Shown: positions 26,717 through 34,851 of the stretch, one piece after another | How the letters are laid out: each line of letters begins with the position of its first letter | Position numbering within the stretch: the stretch's first letter is position 1 | Origin: CBDFKV01 sp965249035 | GTDB lineage: Bacteria; Pseudomonadota; Gammaproteobacteria; Arenicellales; Poriferihabitantaceae | Reading direction: 5' to 3' | DNA length: 64,000 nucleotides | NCBI GenBank assembly: GCA_965249035.1 | Contig: CBDFKV010000003.1 | Span: forward strand, 62,001 to 126,000 | Position numbers and translations under genes: made by a program | Notes under the pieces: model-generated | Told to the model about the DNA's origin: nothing | Databases searched by the model: none | The model's input: only the letters and a program-made list of their open reading frames with translations

Positions 26717-28648
26717 ATGAACAGATATACCTATTCGGTGTCTATGATTGCCGTATTCGCCTTTCTTTTATCATTAACAGTTCAAGCTCAAGCCCCAGGT
26801 AAAGAAACCCAATGTTTTGCCTGCCACGGAGTGAATGGCGTTAGCTTAAATCCAGAATTTCCTTCACTGGCTGGTCAAGGTAAGGCCTATGTAATCAAGC
26901 AACTGAATGCCTTTAGAAATGGAGACCGAAAAAGCCCGATTATGAATCCAATGGCGGCTGGTTTAAGCGACGAGGACATTGCAAATGTAGCTGATTATTT
27001 TTCTAGTAAAACAGCCGGTGGTGGGGAAGAAATTGCAAAAGGCTATGAAGGTGCAGCTTCTGGCATCGATACCAGCACGGTCAAAAAAGTAGGACAAGCT
27101 TCCGGCATTGCATTGTCAGATGAAGAATTTGAAACTGGAAAAGAAATATACTTTCAGCGTTGTGCAGGCTGTCATGGGGTCTTACGGAAAGGTGCGACAG
27201 GCAAGCCGCTTACTACAGATATCACCCTTGCACGAGGTGCTGAATACCTAAAAACCTTCATCACCTATGGCTCTGCAGGTGGAATGCCGGCATGGGGAGA
27301 GACTGGAGTTCTGTCTGAAGCAGAAATTAACATTATGGCCAAGTATCTACAGAACGAGCCACCCGTCCCTCCTGAATATGGGATGAAAGAGCTGAATGCG
27401 AGCTGGAAATTGGTGGTGCCCGTGAATGAACGGCCTACTTCTAAATTAAATGATTACAACATTGAAAATATTTTCTCAGTAACGCTTAGAGACGACGGCA
27501 AAATTGCGCTAATTGACGGTGATAGTAAAGAAATCATCAGCGTGATTAAAACGGGGTATGCCGTTCACATCTCAAGGATGTCTTCTTCTGGACGCTACCT
27601 GTTTGTTATTGGTCGCGATGCGAGGGTTAACTTGATCGACTTATGGATGGCGCATCCTGAAACGGTCGCGGAAATCAAAGTAGGATTAGAAGCCAGATCG
27701 GTTGAAACCTCCAAATTCGAGGGTTATGAAGACAAGTACGCCATTGCCGGGACCTACTGGCCACCCCAATTTGTCATTATGGATGGGGATACTTTAAAAC
27801 CAATAAAAGTTGTGTCTACTAGAGGCATTGCGGTAGAAACCGGTGAATACCACCCAGAGCCGCGGGTAGCAGCCATTATTGCCTCACATGAGAAACCGGA
27901 ATTCATTGTAAATGTTAAAGAAACCGGCAAGGTACTGATGGTCGATTACAGTGATCTTATCAACCTAAAAATAACCCATATTGATGCTGCTCGCTTTCTG
28001 CATGATGGAGGATGGGATTCTACGCATCGGTACTTCATGTCAGCGGCGAACAAGTCTAACAAGATTGCGATCATTGATTCAAAAACCTCTACTCTAACCA
28101 AGTTGGTTGAGGTTGGCAAAATTCCTCACCCGGGCAGAGGCGCCAATTTTATCGACCCTGAATTTGGTAAAGTTTGGGCCACTTCTCATTTAGGTGATGG
28201 GTCTGTTTCTTTGATTTCTACAGATGCATCAAAGCCATACGCCTGGAGCGTGGTAAGAACATTGGAAGGGCAAGGTGGCGGTTCACTATTTATCAAAACA
28301 CATCCGAAATCTAAAAATCTCTGGGTGGACACTGCACTTAATCCTGATAAGGGGATGAGTCAATCTATTGCTGTTTTTGATATTGATCATCCCGAAAAAG
28401 ATCATGAAGTGATTCCTATCGCAGAAATGGCTGATTTGGGCGATGGCGCGAAACTTGTCGTTCAACCGGAATACAACAAAGCGGGCGATGAAGTGTGGTT
28501 CTCGGTATGGAACGGCGCAGATCAAAAATCTGCTATTGTTGTCCTGGATGATGTAACACGACAATTAAAGACAGTCATTAAAGATGAACGTTTAGTCACC
28601 CCAACGGGTAAATTTAATCTCTATAACACTCAACACGATATCTACTAA
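26717..28648 (+). CDS. nirS: Cytochrome cd1 nitrite reductase with an extra N-terminal cytochrome c domain
   Basis: A 643-residue periplasmic protein (signal peptide about 1-26). Domain 1 (about 27-98) is a c553/c4-like cytochrome c with CFACH (33-37) and a Met ligand at M76 or M79. Domain 2 (about 135-215) is the usual NirS cytochrome c with CAGCH (149-153) and GGMPAWG (M190). Residues about 230-643 form the d1-heme propeller: H284 (GYAVHISR) fits the d1 ligand, and H429 (FLHDGG) and H471 (PHPGRG) fit the two catalytic His residues. The C-terminus (TPTGKFNLYNT) also matches NirS. It reduces nitrite to NO in denitrification. Standard NirS is about 560-600 residues with one c heme. NirN is the main alternative. 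No other nir, nor or d1-biosynthesis gene is in the window. The gene looks more AT-rich than its neighbours. Confidence 0.92.
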   Translation: MNRYTYSVSMIAVFAFLLSLTVQAQAPGKETQCFACHGVNGVSLNPEFPSLAGQGKAYVIKQLNAFRNGDRKSPIMNPMAAGLSDEDIANVADYFSSKTAGGGEEIAKGYEGAASGIDTSTVKKVGQASGIALSDEEFETGKEIYFQRCAGCHGVLRKGATGKPLTTDITLARGAEYLKTFITYGSAGGMPAWGETGVLSEAEINIMAKYLQNEPPVPPEYGMKELNASWKLVVPVNERPTSKLNDYNIENIFSVTLRDDGKIALIDGDSKEIISVIKTGYAVHISRMSSSGRYLFVIGRDARVNLIDLWMAHPETVAEIKVGLEARSVETSKFEGYEDKYAIAGTYWPPQFVIMDGDTLKPIKVVSTRGIAVETGEYHPEPRVAAIIASHEKPEFIVNVKETGKVLMVDYSDLINLKITHIDAARFLHDGGWDSTHRYFMSAANKSNKIAIIDSKTSTLTKLVEVGKIPHPGRGANFIDPEFGKVWATSHLGDGSVSLISTDASKPYAWSVVRTLEGQGGGSLFIKTHPKSKNLWVDTALNPDKGMSQSIAVFDIDHPEKDHEVIPIAEMADLGDGAKLVVQPEYNKAGDEVWFSVWNGADQKSAIVVLDDVTRQLKTVIKDERLVTPTGKFNLYNTQHDIY

Positions 28649-28683
28649 TTTCTACATCGAGAGGCTAAGTTACAAACTACGTG

Positions 28684-28722
28684 AACCCCGGATGGGTACA
28701 TCCTTATCTGGGGTTTGGTTTT
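28684..28722 (+). terminator. Intrinsic terminator of nirS
   Basis: AACCCCGGAT (28684-28693) pairs with ATCTGGGGTT (28706-28715), ten pairs including one G-U, with a 12-base loop, followed by a T-rich stretch (TGGTTTT). It lies 36 bases after the nirS stop and also separates nirS from the oppositely transcribed tRNA-Lys gene. Confidence 0.8.
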
Positions 28723-28749
28723 AGAGTAGCTGTAAGTTTTTGATTTAAA

Positions 28750-28825
28750 TGGTGGGGCGTCCGGGTCTCGAACCCAGGACCACCTGATTAAAAGTCAGAT
28801 GCTCTACCAACTGAGCTAACGCCCC
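28750..28825 (-). tRNA. tRNA-Lys (anticodon TTT)
   Basis: A 76-base cloverleaf on the minus strand. The 7-bp acceptor stem (GGGGCGT with ACGCCCC), D-arm (GCTCAGTTGGTAGAGC), anticodon loop CTTTTAA with anticodon TTT at 28790-28792, T-loop GTTCGAG and an encoded CCA end (28750-28752) are all intact. A strong promoter lies upstream. Its 3' half is duplicated at 26265-26298, so the gene may have served as an integration site. Confidence 0.96.
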
Positions 28826-28881
28826 CACTGCAGATCAGAGCCAGAACGACTCCTTGAGTGCCCTTAGAAAAAGGGACGCGA

Positions 28882-28910
28882 ATTATCTGGGTTTGCGGGT
28901 GGCTTGTCAA
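28882..28910 (-). promoter_or_regulatory. Promoter of tRNA-Lys
   Basis: On the minus strand: TTGACA (28905-28910), a 17-base spacer and GATAAT (28882-28887). Initiation near 28875 would leave about 50 bases of leader before the tRNA. A GC-rich stretch follows the -10 (CGCGTCCC), like the discriminators of stable-RNA promoters under stringent control. Confidence 0.75.
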
Positions 28911-28971
28911 CGTAGAAGCCTTTGAATTCGGTGAATTATTCTTCCTAGGAATTCTGGCTCCTAACTCCACC

Positions 28972-29811
28972 CTATTTAATCGCTGACCACCGCAAATTAT
29001 CTCGCCGATGCTGCACGACAGGCATGCGTTGACGTAATGCGTGCAGCGACGCTAAGTCAATTTCGGCAGTGATAACGCCCTCCTCTGATCGCTTTTCGGC
29101 AAGCTTGGTTCCCCAAGGGTCGGTGATCAACGTTTGGCCCCAGGTCGTGCGCCCACTGGGATGCACACCTTGTTGCCCAGGCGCAACGATATAGCATTGC
29201 GTTTCAATCGCACGGGCACGGACTAAGACTTCCCAGTGCGCGGCGCCGGTTGGAACAGTAAATGCGGACGGAATGACGATAATCTCCGCACCCAGGTCGC
29301 GCAATTGCTGATAGAGGTAAGCAAAACGCAAGTCGTAACAAATACTGAGGCCAATTTTACCTAGCGGAGTATCGACCACCACCAGCTGATCACCGGCTGC
29401 AATCGTATTTGACTCTTTGTAGGATTCGGCATCGCTTAGCGCGGCGTCAAACAGATGGATTTTATCGTAGCGCGCGCGCTGCTCACCTTGGTCATCAAAA
29501 ACCAACATCGTGTTAGTGCAACGACTGCCATCATCGCACTTCATTCGAAATGAACCACCAATTATCCAAAGCTGCAGCGCTTTCGCTGTTGCCGCTAAAA
29601 AGTCTTGGACGGGGCCGCTTCCAAAATTTTCCGCATAAGCATCCGTTGCATCATCTGCGCCCATCCAAGCAAAGTTTTCAGGCAGCACCGCCACCTTTGA
29701 ACCAGCAGACTGGGCTACCCCAAGAAGTTGTGCAGCGGTTTTGAGGTTTTGTTCCAGCTGATCGCTGGAAGTCATTTGGATGGCTGCAATCTGGTTCATT
29801 GCCGGTAGCAT
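28972..29811 (-). CDS. Carbon-nitrogen hydrolase, NIT1/YbeM-like amidase
   Basis: A 279-residue nitrilase-superfamily enzyme with the Glu-Lys-Cys triad: PENFAWMG (Glu near 45), YDKIHLFD (Lys near 118) and SICYDLRF (Cys near 156). The IHLFD and CYDLRF forms are typical of the NIT1 branch that hydrolyses deaminated glutathione, a metabolite-repair role in the cytosol. The first ATG is 29811; the ATG four codons later (MNQIAAIQM) may be the true start. A SleB-like gene lies upstream, 25 bases away. The substrate is inferred from the branch. Confidence 0.85.
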   Translation of the reverse strand: MLPAMNQIAAIQMTSSDQLEQNLKTAAQLLGVAQSAGSKVAVLPENFAWMGADDATDAYAENFGSGPVQDFLAATAKALQLWIIGGSFRMKCDDGSRCTNTMLVFDDQGEQRARYDKIHLFDAALSDAESYKESNTIAAGDQLVVVDTPLGKIGLSICYDLRFAYLYQQLRDLGAEIIVIPSAFTVPTGAAHWEVLVRARAIETQCYIVAPGQQGVHPSGRTTWGQTLITDPWGTKLAEKRSEEGVITAEIDLASLHALRQRMPVVQHRRDNLRWSAIK

Positions 29812-29836
29812 AGCACGCTAACGGTGAATCAGAAAA

Positions 29837-30337
29837 TCAGAGGTCGTAGAAAATATGGTTGCCAATTTGGGCAACAATGCGCTGATCCACGCTCCAGGAC
29901 GGCTTAACTCGGGTTGCGTGATAATGGGTTGCATCACCTGCCTCAGACCGAGGTGTTCCCCGCATGAACAAGCCTGCAATTCGCAAAGACTCCACCCACG
30001 CATCGGCGTCATCGATCACATGGTATTTCACTTTCAATGACGTCCAACTAAATTGCTTGGCTTGCCAAACCACCTCACAAATGGTCGATGGATACTCATT
30101 GCTAATCACACGGTTTTTTGTAACCGCAGCGACAGCCAATTTACCGCTGGTTTCTTCGCTACGAGCCTCATGATAGATATTCATCGCCAGACAGCCCAGC
30201 TCTTCACCCATGACCAGTGCAGGCTCATCTTGTGACATCGCGGGGACTACTAGTGTCTGACCCAATAGCAACGCTGCCAATACGCTAATGCGCAAGGCTC
30301 GGGATTTGATTAGCGTTAGTAATGAGTTCGCAAACAT
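29837..30337 (-). CDS. SleB/CwlJ-like cell-wall hydrolase
   Basis: A 166-residue protein with an N-terminal hydrophobic segment (about 15-35, signal peptide or anchor). The Hydrolase_2 fold of SleB/CwlJ follows: CLAMNIYHEARSE with the key Glu, VAAVTKNRV, and STICEVVWQAKQFSWT. In Gram-negatives such proteins cut peptidoglycan in the periplasm and are not linked to spores. It probably shares a transcript with the NIT-like amidase, with no evident functional link. Confidence 0.85.
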   Translation of the reverse strand: MFANSLLTLIKSRALRISVLAALLLGQTLVVPAMSQDEPALVMGEELGCLAMNIYHEARSEETSGKLAVAAVTKNRVISNEYPSTICEVVWQAKQFSWTSLKVKYHVIDDADAWVESLRIAGLFMRGTPRSEAGDATHYHATRVKPSWSVDQRIVAQIGNHIFYDL

Positions 30338-30453
30338 ATTGATCAGTCTAAAATACTGTACTCTAGAAGCACAAATTTTGAAGGGCCGGCATATTAGCGA
30401 ATTAGAATATTCAATGCAATAGCTCTTTTAGATATTTTTTTGCACTGCAGCAA

Positions 30454-31764
30454 TTAAGCCTCACTGCGGCCGCGAAAGCGGCGATAAGCGAGGCGTGATT
30501 TCAGCCCAGCTTGCATCAGCGGCTCTGGCGGCAAACGAGTGGGTTTATCCAGTCCTAATACATCCGTCAAGCTATCGGATTGCCCGCCCAAGGCATAGTC
30601 AACGATCAACCGACCAAATAACGAACCCATCGCAACCCCACCCGCGTTATAGCAACCCGCTAGATAGATGCCGTCACTTGTCTGTTCAAAAACCGGTTTA
30701 GTATTGCGGCTGATGCAGACGCTACCCGACCAGCTATAGTCGATATCGAGACCTTCTAGCGTGGGGAACCGTTTGCGTAACCCTGCAATATTATGCTGCT
30801 TGCGCTTTGCCAGTGCCGCTTCGTTCATTTTTAAACCGGGCCAAGATTCCACCGTATTACGCACCATGATGCGCTGGTCGTCAGTCAATCGAACCGTCGC
30901 CCCCATCGGATGCACCGATAACGCCCCCCACGGCGCGGGCTTACCGATCGACGTATATTCGGTTTCGGTTAATGGCCGCGTCATACTGGCAGTTAAGGTC
31001 AGCGGAAAAACGTGGTTTTGCTTAAGCCCAAGCGATGGCATCAGAGCATTGACTGCAACGATAACTCGATCAGCCCTTAAAACAGCCTGTGGCAGATACA
31101 GCCTAGAAGGCGCTCCTGGCTCAATACGCGTGACCGCAGTGTTCTCATAGAGCGCAATATTTTCAGGTAAGTGGGCAATCAAGCCATCAATTAGCGCCGC
31201 TGGGTTGACCAACACACCGCCATCGGTATGAACCGAATAATGATAAAAGTGCGTGCCCAATCGTTTAGCCAGTGCTTCTGACTCAAGACATTGGTGCTCG
31301 ATCTCCAGGTCAGATAACAAGGCGCTAAATTGTTCCAACTTCTGTCGATTAGCAGGATTGGCGCAGGCATGGAATTTTCCCGATTCATCCCAGTTGCAGT
31401 CGATATCGAATTGTTTAACTTGCTGGCGCAGCCAATCTATCCCGGCCAGATTGAGCTGAAATTTTTTCCGATACTGCGTCAAGTCGGACTGCGTACGTCC
31501 ACCATCGTTCAAGGTCGAATCGACGATATAGCCGGAATTACGCGAACTGGCGCCCGCGCCCGCTTGCTCAGCGTCAATCAACACGATTTTGTCATTGGGG
31601 CGCAGCTCAGCTAAGCGATAGGCACTGGCCAAGCCAGTAAACCCAGCGCCGATAATCGCCCAATCTGCCTTGGTATCGTGATTTAAAGCGGGCAAAGGTG
31701 AGCGCTTGGGCAATATTTCGCGCCAACCGCAGCTTTCGTCATTAATTGGAAATTGAATAGCCAT
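30454..31764 (-). CDS. FAD-dependent oxidoreductase (DAO family, PuuB/OrdL-like)
   Basis: A 436-residue flavoprotein. The Rossmann FAD motif is WAIIGAGFTGLASAYRLAEL (about 35-54), followed by IDAEQAGAGASSRNSGY, the usual GASxRNxG block. The C-terminal FAD-contact block is YLAGCYNAGGVAMGS. The pattern resembles gamma-glutamylputrescine oxidase and other amine/glycine oxidases that release aldehyde, ammonia and H2O2. No polyamine-catabolism genes lie next to it, so the substrate is open. Confidence 0.85.
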   Translation of the reverse strand: MAIQFPINDESCGWREILPKRSPLPALNHDTKADWAIIGAGFTGLASAYRLAELRPNDKIVLIDAEQAGAGASSRNSGYIVDSTLNDGGRTQSDLTQYRKKFQLNLAGIDWLRQQVKQFDIDCNWDESGKFHACANPANRQKLEQFSALLSDLEIEHQCLESEALAKRLGTHFYHYSVHTDGGVLVNPAALIDGLIAHLPENIALYENTAVTRIEPGAPSRLYLPQAVLRADRVIVAVNALMPSLGLKQNHVFPLTLTASMTRPLTETEYTSIGKPAPWGALSVHPMGATVRLTDDQRIMVRNTVESWPGLKMNEAALAKRKQHNIAGLRKRFPTLEGLDIDYSWSGSVCISRNTKPVFEQTSDGIYLAGCYNAGGVAMGSLFGRLIVDYALGGQSDSLTDVLGLDKPTRLPPEPLMQAGLKSRLAYRRFRGRSEA

Positions 31765-31801
31765 CGAGTGGTTCAGCTTTTAGATAATGGGTGTCACCGC
31801 G

Positions 31802-34012
31802 TCAAGCCAATGCCACTTTACGTAAGCGCAGCGCATTACTGACCACAGTCACTGAACTCAAGCTCATAGCCGCGGCAGCAAATACCGGGCTGAGCAAAGT
31901 ACCCGTCAGTGGATACAGCAAGCCAGCCGCAACCGGAATACCGAGCACGTTGTAAACAAACGCACCGAACAGGTTTTGTTTGATATTGCCGATGGTTGCT
32001 TTGGACAGCATCAAGGTATCTGCCACACCCTCCAAAGAAGCACGCATCAATGCGATATCGGCCGCTTCTATTGCTACGTCTGTACCGGTGCCGATGGCAA
32101 TTCCGACGTCTGCCCGCGCCAATGCAGGTGCATCATTGATGCCATCGCCAACCATCGCAACCGTTTTACCTTGCGCCTGTAATTCACGAATGACGGCTTC
32201 CTTATCGGCTGGCAGTACGTTGGCGCGGACTTGATTGATCCCCACCGTAGCCGCAACTGCATTGGCAGTGGCGAGATTATCGCCCGTTAACAGCAGCGTT
32301 TGCAGGCCGTGGTTATGCAGCCGAGCAATCGCATCCTTAGCGTTTTCCCGAACGCTGTCTTTCACCAGAAACAGCCCGGCAAACACTTGATCAATTGCCA
32401 TAAATACGGGTGTTGCCGTCGGATCATCTGCCACCAGTTCTGCCGCCGATTCAGGTAATGCAATTTGATGATCACGCATCAAAACATCGTTACCCAACAA
32501 GATATTTTCGCCATTGACTTGGCCACTAGCCCCCAAGCCTGGGACCGCTAAAAACGCACCCGAATTTGGTAGTAACAGTGATTGTTGTTTAGCCGCTTGG
32601 GTGATCGCATCAGCGATGGGGTGCTCAGAATGGCTTTCAATCGCGGCCGCGATTGTCAGCAAGTCCTCTGCCGATTTATCACCAAATGCATGCGTGGCGC
32701 TCAGGCTGGGTGTGCCTTCGGTAACGGTGCCGGTTTTATCTAGCACCACCACATTAACCTTACTCGCTGTTTGCAAGGCTTCACCATTGCGTATCAAAAT
32801 ACCGTTATCAGCCGCGCGACCGACCCCGACCATGATCGAAATCGGCGTCGCCAAGCCAAGCGCACAAGGACAAGCAATCACCAGCACCGTCATCGCAGCG
32901 ACCAGCGCATAAGCGAGCTTGGGTTCAGGGCCCAGCCAATACCAGAGCACAAAGCTCAGAGTGGCAATGCCCACTACGATAGGAACAAAAACAGCCGCAA
33001 CTTGATCGACCAATCGTCCAATCGCGGGCTTGCTAGACTGCGCGCGGCGCACCAGCTCGACAATCCGTGCTAACGCAGTATCAGCGCCAATTTTGGTTGC
33101 CTTCATCAAAAAACTGCCTTGCTTGTTGATGGTGCCACCAAAAACAGCCGCTTCTGCGGCTTTAAGCACCGGCATCGGCTCACCGGTCAGCATCGCTTCA
33201 TCAACGTAAGATTCACCGTCGATGACACTGCCATCGACTGGAATTCTATCGCCTGGCTTCACTCGAAGCGTTTCATCCAGGCCGACATCCTCAATCGGGA
33301 CTTCCACTTCAACCCCGTTTCGAATGGCCAGTGCCACGCTGGGCTGTAAACCAACTAAGCGCTTGATCGCGGCCGATGTTTTACCGCGCGCACGCGCTTC
33401 TAGGGCAGCACCGAGTGATACTAAGCCAACGATAAATATTGCCGCTTCAAAATACACGTAGCGCGCAATACTGGGTACCGCCTCAGGAAACAACACCACC
33501 GCCGTTGAATACAACCAGGCGGTGCCAGTGCCGAGCGCAATCAGCGTATCCATATTCCCGCGGCCTGCACGTAGGGACTGATAGGCACCCACAAAAAAGT
33601 GTCCACCAACGAAAACCAGCACCAACAACGTCAATACGCTGATCCCTAACCAAAATCTTTGGTTTTGAGCAAGTGTTGGTAAAAACCCAAGGTGGCTGGC
33701 CAACATCAACAGCGCCCCTAAACCACCTGCAATAATCGCCCGCCACCACAACACTCGCGTGTGCTGCAGCTCGCGCTCGTCTTTGGCGTATTCATCAGCC
33801 AAGCTACGCAACTCAGCGGCTTCAAATCCCGCGGTTTTGACCGCACTAACAATCGCTTCAGTCTTCGCATCACCACTAACATTAGCCGTACGCTCACCCA
33901 GATTAACCAGCACTTCATTGACACCGGGCACAGCTTGTATTGCCGACTCAACCGCAGTCACACAACCGGCACACATCATGCCACCGATCGAAAAACGCTG
34001 TGCTTCACTCAT
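31802..34012 (-). CDS. copA: Copper-exporting P-type ATPase
   Basis: A 736-residue P1B-1 ATPase with one N-terminal metal-binding domain (GMMCAGC, C14/C17), eight membrane segments, the actuator motif MLTGEP (274-279), the membrane CPC (381-383), the phosphorylation site DKTGT (425-429), the HP motif EHPIA and the hinge MVGDGINDAPAL. It exports Cu+ from the cytosol to the periplasm. It lies 29 bases downstream of a small copZ-like gene, with which it forms a copper-homeostasis operon. Confidence 0.95.
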   Translation of the reverse strand: MSEAQRFSIGGMMCAGCVTAVESAIQAVPGVNEVLVNLGERTANVSGDAKTEAIVSAVKTAGFEAAELRSLADEYAKDERELQHTRVLWWRAIIAGGLGALLMLASHLGFLPTLAQNQRFWLGISVLTLLVLVFVGGHFFVGAYQSLRAGRGNMDTLIALGTGTAWLYSTAVVLFPEAVPSIARYVYFEAAIFIVGLVSLGAALEARARGKTSAAIKRLVGLQPSVALAIRNGVEVEVPIEDVGLDETLRVKPGDRIPVDGSVIDGESYVDEAMLTGEPMPVLKAAEAAVFGGTINKQGSFLMKATKIGADTALARIVELVRRAQSSKPAIGRLVDQVAAVFVPIVVGIATLSFVLWYWLGPEPKLAYALVAAMTVLVIACPCALGLATPISIMVGVGRAADNGILIRNGEALQTASKVNVVVLDKTGTVTEGTPSLSATHAFGDKSAEDLLTIAAAIESHSEHPIADAITQAAKQQSLLLPNSGAFLAVPGLGASGQVNGENILLGNDVLMRDHQIALPESAAELVADDPTATPVFMAIDQVFAGLFLVKDSVRENAKDAIARLHNHGLQTLLLTGDNLATANAVAATVGINQVRANVLPADKEAVIRELQAQGKTVAMVGDGINDAPALARADVGIAIGTGTDVAIEAADIALMRASLEGVADTLMLSKATIGNIKQNLFGAFVYNVLGIPVAAGLLYPLTGTLLSPVFAAAAMSLSSVTVVSNALRLRKVALA

Positions 34013-34041
34013 ACTAGGCTCATCCTACGCTAGTCGTGCAG

Positions 34042-34257
34042 CTACTCTGCGACGCTGGCAGGATAGCCCGCCTTGCTAATCAACGCAGTGATTTCTGTGG
34101 TATCAATATCACCCTCAACAATTACGGTTGCCGAATCAAGGTCAACCTGCACTGAATCACAACCGGGTTGATTTTCCAGCGCTTTTACAACGTTGGCAGA
34201 ACAACCGCCACATTTCATACCGCTGACATTAAAAGTAATTTTCATCGTACAGCTCAC
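34042..34257 (-). CDS. copZ: CopZ-like heavy-metal-binding protein
   Basis: A 71-residue single HMA domain with the metal site GMKCGGC. It is likely a soluble Cu+ chaperone that hands copper to CopA, encoded just downstream. A second in-frame ATG at 34245 (MKITFNVSG) matches the usual start of such proteins better than the first. No CueR-type gene is next to it, and no convincing CueR palindrome was seen in the short upstream region. Confidence 0.88.
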   Translation of the reverse strand: MSCTMKITFNVSGMKCGGCSANVVKALENQPGCDSVQVDLDSATVIVEGDIDTTEITALISKAGYPASVAE

Positions 34258-34355
34258 TCATATAAAGAATTAGTAGTTACTAGCTTGGTGCAAGAGTCTA
34301 TGCAGCCATTGTACGCCGATGCTCTGCAGCGATGAACCCACACTTGATGAAATGT

Positions 34356-34826
34356 TCAATCTGAGCATATTGCCGCAAGACGAGCATTTAGGAGTGAGAC
34401 AAGATCGCTTGCACTGAGTTCAACCTCAAGGCCTCGGCGTCCGGCGCTGACATAAATCGTATCAAATGCTGAGGCTGTTTGATCGATAACGGTCTTTAAG
34501 TGCTTCTTCTGCCCCAGCGGACTAATCCCGCCGAGCACGTAACCCGTACTGCGTTCGGCTTTTTGTGGATCAGCCATGACTAGCTTTTTTGCACCCAGTG
34601 CTTTTGCACAGGCTTTCAGGTTGAGCTGGCTCGACACAGGAACTATCGCCACCGCTAATTGCCTTGCTTCAGTTTCTACCAGCAAGGTCTTAAATACCCG
34701 CTCTGGCTCCAATCCCAAAGCATCAGCGGCTTCCTGCCCATAGGATGCGGCATTGGAGTCATGCTCGTATTGATGAATCGCATGCGGAATATTGCGGGCT
34801 TTAAGTAACACAATTGCGGGGGTCAT
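34356..34826 (-). CDS. ybaK: Cys-tRNA(Pro) deacylase YbaK/EbsC
   Basis: A 156-residue editing-domain protein that clears Cys mischarged on tRNA-Pro. Family features are the N-terminal TPAIVLLKARNIPHAIHQYE region, FKTLLVE with the conserved Lys, GYVLGGISPLGQKK (about 94-107) and SAGRRGLEVELS (about 127-138). Length is typical. It follows the histidine kinase gene by 25 bases on the same strand, probably by chance in the same transcript. Confidence 0.92.
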   Translation of the reverse strand: MTPAIVLLKARNIPHAIHQYEHDSNAASYGQEAADALGLEPERVFKTLLVETEARQLAVAIVPVSSQLNLKACAKALGAKKLVMADPQKAERSTGYVLGGISPLGQKKHLKTVIDQTASAFDTIYVSAGRRGLEVELSASDLVSLLNARLAAICSD

Positions 34827-34851
34827 GAGGGCGCTTGGCTAATAGGTTTGG

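Noticed and set aside
28788..28970. A minus-strand 60-codon frame after the NIT-like amidase
   Set aside because: It covers the promoter and much of the tRNA-Lys gene, which explains the sequence fully.
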